Part shown: one piece after another, positions 59,465-64,000 of the stretch
Position numbering within the stretch: position 1 is the stretch's first letter
Layout of the letters: each line of letters begins with the position of its first letter
DNA from: Halocalculus aciditolerans
GTDB lineage: Archaea > Halobacteriota > Halobacteria > Halobacteriales > Halobacteriaceae
NCBI RefSeq assembly: GCF_014647475.1
Contig: NZ_BMPG01000002.1
Coordinates: 620,001-684,000, forward strand
Length of the DNA: 64,000 nucleotides
Reading direction: 5' to 3'
Program-made: the position numbers and the translations under genes
Notes under the pieces: model-generated
The model's database searches: none
What the model was told of the DNA's origin: nothing
Seen by the model: only the letters and a program-made list of their open reading frames with translations

Positions 59465-59907
59465 AAGCCCTCGGCGCGCGCCCCTCGCCCCGTTTCATGT
59501 CCCTCCAGGGGCACCCCTACCGCTGTACAGACGACCGACAGATCGCCCGCCGCACGGCAAGCGAGACCTTCGGTCCCGTGGGCGCGACACGTTCTGCGTA
59601 GGTTCTCGAGAGAGCCTCCGACGACGCGCTCCCCGGCGATACTGTATCGCGCGTCCTTTGTCGACTGGCTTCCGCCGGCGAGGCCCGAGCGGGCCTCCGC
59701 CCGTCGAGTTCCGACACTGCTCCGCCACTGACCGCTCCACCGCTACCTGACGCCGGAGGTCTCGGCCGCGCGCTCTCGGCCACGGACCCGTCCTTCGATG
59801 TCTGGGTCCGCTGGCCTCACCGGCCTGATAGCGCGGAGCGCTCCTAGGCGAACCGCGGTCGACGCCACCGAAACGTTTAGTCTGGTGGCATGTCAGCCTG
59901 ATAGCGT
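59465..59907. other. Gap between PAN and the esterase gene
   Basis: 443 bp without a convincing gene; short minus-strand frames (81 and 88 codons) are Arg-rich shadows. The sequence GCCTGATAGCG occurs at 59823-59833 and again at 59896-59906, directly before the esterase ATG. A CGTTTAGT element at 59873-59880 is the likely TATA box of that gene. A CCCCTCGCC...GGGG pairing after PAN may be a terminator. Confidence 0.45.
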
Positions 59908-61893
59908 ATGGACGGGTTCCGGGACGGCGTACACGGCTACCGCGACGTGGCGGACGAGTTGTTCGAGTACCTCCGGAGGTGTGCCGACCCCGAGCTGGCC
60001 GCCGCGAGAGACGCGAAGGACGCGCTCGACTCCCCCGAAGCGTTCGAAGCGCGTCGCGACAGCGTCCGCCGGGACTTCCTCGACGCCATCGGCGGGCTCC
60101 CGGACCGGCCGCGCTCTCTCGACGCGAAGGTGACGGGGACGCTCACCGGTGACGCCTACGCCGTCGAGCGCGTCGTCTTCGAGAGCCGACCCGACTTCCA
60201 CGTCACGGCGAACTGCTACGCGCCCGCCGCCGACGGCCCCCATCCGGCGGTTCTCTTCCTCTGCGGGCACGTCCCGGAAGCGAAGGCCGACGCCCTCAAC
60301 CAGCGGACCTGCGCAGAGCTCGCCTCGAACGGGGTCGTCGTCCTCGTCGTCGACTCGATCGCGCAGGGCGAGCGTACCCAGTACCCCGACGCGGACGCCC
60401 AAGACGTCCTCCGGGATTCGGGCGTCTACGGCCACGCTCACGCCGGCCAGCAGTGCCACTACGCCGGCGCGAACGTCGCGCGGTACCTGCTCCACGACGC
60501 CCGCTGCGGCTTCGACTACCTCGTCAACCGCGCGGACGTCGACGCGGAGCGGATTGCGGTCGCCGGGACCTCCAGCGGCGGCGTTCAGGCGGGCTACCTC
60601 GCCCTCGTCGACGACCGCGTCGCCGCGGCCCTCCTCTGTTGCTGTACCAGCACCCGCGCGGAGATGCTTCGCACCGGTATCTCACTGGACGACGAGCAGG
60701 TCCCCCACGGTGCGATCGCGAACGGGATCGGCTACGACGACTTCGTGACGGCGCTAGCGCCCCGTCCCGTCTGCGTCGGCGCTGCCGCTTCCGACTTCTT
60801 CCCCGTCGAAGGCGTCGAGGCGACTGTCGAACGCGCTCGCGAGGTCTACGACCTGTACGACGCCGAAGGAAACCTCGACCTCGTCGTCAGAGACGGCACG
60901 CACAGCGCCATCGCGGAGTTCGGTACGCCCGTCTACGAGTGGCTCTGCGACGCCCTCGACGCCGGCGACTACGAACCCATCGACGGTTTCCACCCCCGCG
61001 ACGAGGCCGCACTCGACTGCACTCCCGGCGGCGATGTTCTCGACGCCTACCCGCACGAACGGACCGTCACGGACCTCGTCGCCGACGACCTCGTGCCCGA
61101 CCAGACGAACGCACGAGGCGATGGCGGAACCGGGAGCGGCCACGAGACCGACGCGGCGGCCCTTCGAGAGCGCGTCACCGAAACGCTCGGGCTGGAACGG
61201 GACACCTGCGCGCGCCGACCGCGGTTCGTCACTCGCGAGGAGTCGGGCGGACTCGACGTCCGACGGGTGTTCTTCCGGACCGAGCACGACCCGGACATCA
61301 CCGTCACGGGCCTGCTCGTCACAGCCTCGAACGCGGCGGGGGACGAGCGCGATGCCGGCGCGCCGGCAGTGGTGCTCTTCGAAGACGGTACCGAGGAGGC
61401 GGCGAACCGCGAGGGCGACGTTGCGTCGCTCGTGGCGGAGCACGGGACGGTGCTGGTCTTCGACCCGCGCGGCGTCGGCGCGGTACGGAACCGGGAACTC
61501 CCCGATACGTGGGTGACGGGCGACTACGACGACGTCTACGGGTCGGAGTACACGCTCTCCCGGGACGCGTCCTTCCTCGGTGAATCCCTCTTCGGGATGC
61601 GTGTCTTCGACGTCGGGCAGGCGGTCGCGTTCCTCCGTGAGGAGACCGGCTGCGAGGACGTGGCGCTCGTCGGTGAGGGCGTCGGCGCGTACCACGCGCT
61701 CTACGCGGCCGCCGCGGCGCGCAACGTCTCGGCGGTCGACCTCCGCGACCTCGGTCCGAGCTTCCGCGAGCGCGGGACAACCGCCGACCGCGCCGTCGAC
61801 CCGCGTCTCGATGTCTACGACGTCCTCGACTGCGACGTCCCGGACGCGCTCGCCGCGCTCAGCGAGCGAGGAGTCGCCGTGCGACGCGACTGA
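59908..61893 (+). CDS. Two-domain alpha/beta hydrolase, acetylxylan esterase-like, with degenerate second domain
   Basis: A 661-residue protein made of two hydrolase folds. The first (1-360) has a full triad: Ser222 in GTSSGG, Asp296 in ASDFFP and His332 in GTHS, with LFLCGHVPEAKAD as oxyanion region, similar to acetylxylan/glucuronoyl esterases. The second (about 400-661) keeps the fold pattern (VLFDPRGVG-like VFDPRGVG, VGEGVGAYHAL) but the elbow is GEGVG, so the nucleophile Ser is replaced by Gly591. No signal peptide, hence cytoplasmic. Natural substrate unknown; perhaps an acylated sugar. Confidence 0.8.
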   Translation: MDGFRDGVHGYRDVADELFEYLRRCADPELAAARDAKDALDSPEAFEARRDSVRRDFLDAIGGLPDRPRSLDAKVTGTLTGDAYAVERVVFESRPDFHVTANCYAPAADGPHPAVLFLCGHVPEAKADALNQRTCAELASNGVVVLVVDSIAQGERTQYPDADAQDVLRDSGVYGHAHAGQQCHYAGANVARYLLHDARCGFDYLVNRADVDAERIAVAGTSSGGVQAGYLALVDDRVAAALLCCCTSTRAEMLRTGISLDDEQVPHGAIANGIGYDDFVTALAPRPVCVGAAASDFFPVEGVEATVERAREVYDLYDAEGNLDLVVRDGTHSAIAEFGTPVYEWLCDALDAGDYEPIDGFHPRDEAALDCTPGGDVLDAYPHERTVTDLVADDLVPDQTNARGDGGTGSGHETDAAALRERVTETLGLERDTCARRPRFVTREESGGLDVRRVFFRTEHDPDITVTGLLVTASNAAGDERDAGAPAVVLFEDGTEEAANREGDVASLVAEHGTVLVFDPRGVGAVRNRELPDTWVTGDYDDVYGSEYTLSRDASFLGESLFGMRVFDVGQAVAFLREETGCEDVALVGEGVGAYHALYAAAAARNVSAVDLRDLGPSFRERGTTADRAVDPRLDVYDVLDCDVPDALAALSERGVAVRRD

Positions 61894-62002
61894 CGAGCGC
61901 GGCACCGCGAGACGCTAGCCAGTCCACGACGACCCGCCTCCGTTTCGAGTACTGTTCTCACGGAGGGAGAAGACCCATACCGGGGCGGCGGAAGTGGCGA
62001 GT

Positions 62003-62815
62003 ATGAGCGAAGCATCGGCGGTGGAGCGGTCGGAGCGACCGGTGACGAAGGAGCGGCTCGTCGAGGACTTTCGGGCGCTCGGCGTCGAGGCCGGCGATAC
62101 CCTGCTCGTGCATTCGTCGCTGCGCGCGCTGGGGTGGGTGCCGGGCGGCGCGCAGACCGTCGTCGACGCGCTCCAAGAGGCCGTGACCGCGGCTGGAACT
62201 ATCGTGATGCCGACGCACACGTCGCACCTCTGTAGTCCGGAGGCGTGGTCGAACCCGCCGATTCCCGAGGCGTGGCTGGACGAGGTGCGGGCGTCGATGC
62301 CGGCGTTCGATCCGGTGAAGACGCCGACGCGCGGGATGGGCGCGGTCGTGGAGTGCTTCCGGCGTTATCCCGACGTGGTCCGGAGCGACCACCCGCAGTA
62401 CTCGTTCGCGGCGTGGGGCGCAGACCGAGACGCAATCGTCGAGGGTCACGCGCTCGACGGCGGGCTCGGCGAGGCGTCGCCGCTCGCGCGCGTCTACGAC
62501 CGGGACGGGCGGGTGTTGATGCTCGGCACGGACTACCAGACGTGCACGTCGCTCCACCTCGCGGAGGACCGCGCTGACTACGCGAAGGCGGAAACGACGG
62601 AGGAGGGGCCGGTTCGAGCGGACGGCGAGCGCGCGTGGGTCGAGTGGATCGACATCGAGCGGAGCACCGACGACTTCCCGGTGGTCGGCGGGGCGTTCGA
62701 GGCCGCACGACCGGACGCCGTCACCGAGGGAGAGGTCGGCGCGGGAGCGGGAAAGCTCGTCTCGCAGCGCGCGCTCGTGGAGTACGCGGCGGCGTGGTTC
62801 GGCGAGGAGCGCTGA
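62003..62815 (+). CDS. AAC(3)-family N-acetyltransferase
   Basis: A 270-residue protein of the aminoglycoside 3-N-acetyltransferase (Antibiotic_NAT) family. Features are LLVHSSLRALGWVPGG (CoA-binding N-terminus), VMPTHTSHL, FDPVKTPTRGMG, and RSDHPQYSFAAWG. In archaea this fold often acylates unknown amines rather than antibiotics. The ATG at 62003 follows the tract GGCGAGT. Its stop abuts the convergent SHOCT gene (no gap). Confidence 0.87.
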   Translation: MSEASAVERSERPVTKERLVEDFRALGVEAGDTLLVHSSLRALGWVPGGAQTVVDALQEAVTAAGTIVMPTHTSHLCSPEAWSNPPIPEAWLDEVRASMPAFDPVKTPTRGMGAVVECFRRYPDVVRSDHPQYSFAAWGADRDAIVEGHALDGGLGEASPLARVYDRDGRVLMLGTDYQTCTSLHLAEDRADYAKAETTEEGPVRADGERAWVEWIDIERSTDDFPVVGGAFEAARPDAVTEGEVGAGAGKLVSQRALVEYAAAWFGEER

Positions 62816-63148
62816 CTACTCGCGTTCGAGGCGCTCTTCGCGTTCTTCGAACTCCTCCGTGCTCAGGTCGCCGCGGCCGTAGGCCTCGCGGAGTTCGCGC
62901 ATCGCCCGGTCGTCGGTCCCGCGGACGAGGACGACGACGAGGTAGACGAAGAGGGCGAGCAGGACGAGCGGCACGAGGACGAAGAAGAGACCGAGCACGC
63001 CGATTCCCGCGCCGCCCATCATCCCGCCGTAGCCCATCATTCCGCCGTAGCCCAGCATCCCGACCGGGACGAGGACGGCGACGACGAGCAGCGGGAGGGC
63101 GACGACGACGCCGAGGACGACGAGGAGGGCTTTCAGCCAGTCTTCCAT
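62816..63148 (-). CDS. SHOCT-domain membrane protein
   Basis: A 110-residue protein: two helices separated by a Gly/Met-rich loop (GYGGMMGYGGMM), then a C-terminal SHOCT domain (RELREAYGRGDLSTEEFEER). SHOCT is a short oligomerisation motif found at protein C-termini. The GYGGMM repeat is tandem at DNA level (two copies of about 18 bp). Function unknown. It is convergent with the AAC(3) gene. Confidence 0.83.
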   Translation of the reverse strand: MEDWLKALLVVLGVVVALPLLVVAVLVPVGMLGYGGMMGYGGMMGGAGIGVLGLFFVLVPLVLLALFVYLVVVLVRGTDDRAMRELREAYGRGDLSTEEFEEREERLERE

Positions 63149-63197
63149 ACCGTCTAGAGAGTCGGGATGGGTGATAAATCTGAATCCCGGTCGCAGT

Positions 63198-63329
63198 TTA
63201 GAACGCGAGGAAGGCGAGGTAGGGGAGGAGGAAGAGGAGGACGGTGAGTCCGGCGAGGATGAGGAGGTAGGAGACAGCGGTCGCGCCGGCGGTGCGCCAG
63301 GAGGGGTGGTCGAAGTCGAGGGTGGCCAT
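63198..63329 (-). CDS. 43-residue single-helix membrane protein
   Basis: A short ORF from ATG with a polar N-terminus (MATLDFDHPSWRTAGATA) and a C-terminal hydrophobic helix (SYLLILAGLTVLLFLLPYLA). Codon use fits the genome. It is too short for most gene callers, 25 bp from the next minus-strand gene. Tail-anchored proteins of this type are common in haloarchaea; no function known. Confidence 0.6.
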   Translation of the reverse strand: MATLDFDHPSWRTAGATAVSYLLILAGLTVLLFLLPYLAFLAF

Positions 63330-63354
63330 ACGCGTCCTGTGGACGCGCGGGGCC

Positions 63355-63558
63355 TTAGTTGGACCGGAGGATGTCTTGCACGCGGCGGGGTTCGCCGGAG
63401 AGGTTCGGGTCTTTCTCGACGATCTGGAGGATTTCGTGGTCCGTGACGTCGACGTACTCCTTCTCGGTGGCGCGTTCGATGAGGTCGCGGTCGAGGCGGA
63501 ACTCGGTGCCTTCGTAGACGACGTCGACGCCGTCGTCTTCGACGGAGAGAACGGTCAT
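63355..63558 (-). CDS. DUF5800-like small protein
   Basis: A 67-residue soluble protein with DDGVDVVYEGTEFRLDRDLIE and YVDVTDHEILQIVEKD, ending SGEPRRVQDILRSN. I recognise the pattern from a conserved haloarchaeal family (DUF5800, from memory). The ATG at 63558 is taken; longer in-frame extensions have no supporting start. Role unknown. Divergent from the bactofilin-like gene across 105 bp. Confidence 0.72.
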   Translation of the reverse strand: MTVLSVEDDGVDVVYEGTEFRLDRDLIERATEKEYVDVTDHEILQIVEKDPNLSGEPRRVQDILRSN

Positions 63559-63633
63559 GTCACCCGGTAGGGGGCGAACAGACAAAAGTCGTGCGTCACG
63601 GGAGTTCCGGACCGGTCCGCATCGGCCACACAT

Positions 63634-63640
63634 TTTATCA
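63634..63640 (+). promoter_or_regulatory. TATA box of the bactofilin-like gene
   Basis: TTTTATC in a clearly AT-rich stretch, 24-30 bp before the ATG at 63664, consistent with a leaderless transcript. Confidence 0.55.
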
Positions 63641-63663
63641 GTACTAAGGACATTGGAAAAAAT

Positions 63664-64000
63664 ATGCTTGGAGCCGACCCCCTCGACAAACTCGTCATCC
63701 CGGACGGGACGACGATGGAAGAACACCGCCTCGTGACTGACCGGGACGTCCTCGTCGGCGGCCAGTCCCGAGTCGAGTTCGGAATCCGCGGGAACAACAT
63801 CCTCGCCGGCGAGCGCGTGGAGTTCGGCGGCGAAGTCGAAGCGGAAGGCGACGCCCGCCTCGACATGTGGACGACGGTCGACGGGAACGTCGTCGTCGGT
63901 CGGAACGCCTACCTCGGCGAGCGCGTCCTCGTCGACGGCCGCCTCGTCGTCGGCGGCGACCTCGACATCGGCGACGACGTCGACATCGACGAAGGCTTCG
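63664..64000 (+). CDS. Bactofilin-like polymer-forming protein, N-terminal part
   Basis: The first 112 residues, cut by the window edge. After MLGADPLDKLVIPDGT come short repeats with alternating Val/Gly/Asp (VEFGGEVEAEGDARL, VDGNVVVGRNAYLGERV, VDGRLVVGGDLDIGDDVDI), the right-handed beta-helix rhythm of polymer-forming cytoskeletal (bactofilin) proteins. It may form a cytoskeletal or membrane-associated filament; acyltransferase beta-helices share the rhythm, and the missing part would decide. Confidence 0.7.
   Translation, partial: MLGADPLDKLVIPDGTTMEEHRLVTDRDVLVGGQSRVEFGIRGNNILAGERVEFGGEVEAEGDARLDMWTTVDGNVVVGRNAYLGERVLVDGRLVVGGDLDIGDDVDIDEGF

Noticed and set aside
59495-59783. Two short minus-strand frames after PAN
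   Set aside because: Arg/Pro-rich shadow composition, no promoter, and no conserved feature recognisable.

Overview
The window is chromosomal DNA from an extremely halophilic archaeon (class Halobacteria; genus not determinable by eye). Signs are very high GC, strongly acidic deduced proteins, archaeal TATA boxes close to start codons (mostly leaderless transcripts), and lineage genes: proteasome-activating nucleotidase PAN, Nop10, aIF2-alpha, L44e/S27e, family-B DNA polymerase, Mre11-Rad50, a CtaA-CtaB fusion and HAH_0734. Most of the window looks like stable core genome; accessory signals are localised.

Layout: 1-12.3 kb holds the end of acetyl-CoA synthetase, a HAD hydrolase, an aa3-type cytochrome oxidase cluster (subunits I, III, II plus small membrane proteins), a divergent heme O synthase fused to half a heme A synthase, an ABC exporter and a large membrane protein. 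12.3-19.4 kb has a purine phosphoribosyltransferase, a DJ-1/PfpI protein, the initiator tRNA-Met with a TnpB nuclease gene against its 3' end, a DUF2298 membrane protein and small conserved genes. 19.6-21.9 kb is a translation/ribosome-biogenesis operon (L44e, S27e, aIF2-alpha, Nop10, a PAC2-like protein). 22-29.2 kb has an MhqD/MhqO-like detoxification pair, a regulator divergent from a threonine-synthase homologue that lacks its PLP lysine, a DtxR-type regulator with a repeat in its C-terminal domain, a LysE exporter, an HD protein and AlaX.

29.2-36.4 kb holds three tandem paralogous four-helix membrane proteins next to a second, subunit-II-less oxidase subunit I, an MFS transporter, a permease with a YHS/TRASH-type metal site and a Tat lipoprotein beta-propeller. 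36.5-41.3 kb has two coupled membrane proteins (one DUF389), a zinc-ribbon protein and a KhtTU-like K+/H+ antiporter pair. 41.3-45.3 kb is accessory-like: an Hsp20 protein with a roughly 290-residue Arg/Glu/Pro repeat N-terminus, tRNA-Gln, a multi-zinc-finger HNH nuclease, and a metal regulator next to a ferritin-like protein. 45.3-59.5 kb contains sufCBD, an SDR, polB, small conserved genes, rad50-mre11, a winged-helix regulator and PAN. 59.9-64 kb has a two-domain esterase, an AAC(3)-type acetyltransferase, small membrane proteins and the start of a bactofilin-like gene.

The best candidates for something new are: (1) the TnpB element at the initiator tRNA gene, bounded by a copy of the tRNA 3' end; (2) the basic repeat-Hsp20 fusion under a palindromic promoter; (3) the lysine-less threonine synthase homologue opposite a dedicated regulator; (4) the array of three paralogous membrane proteins with an orphan oxidase subunit and a metal-site permease.
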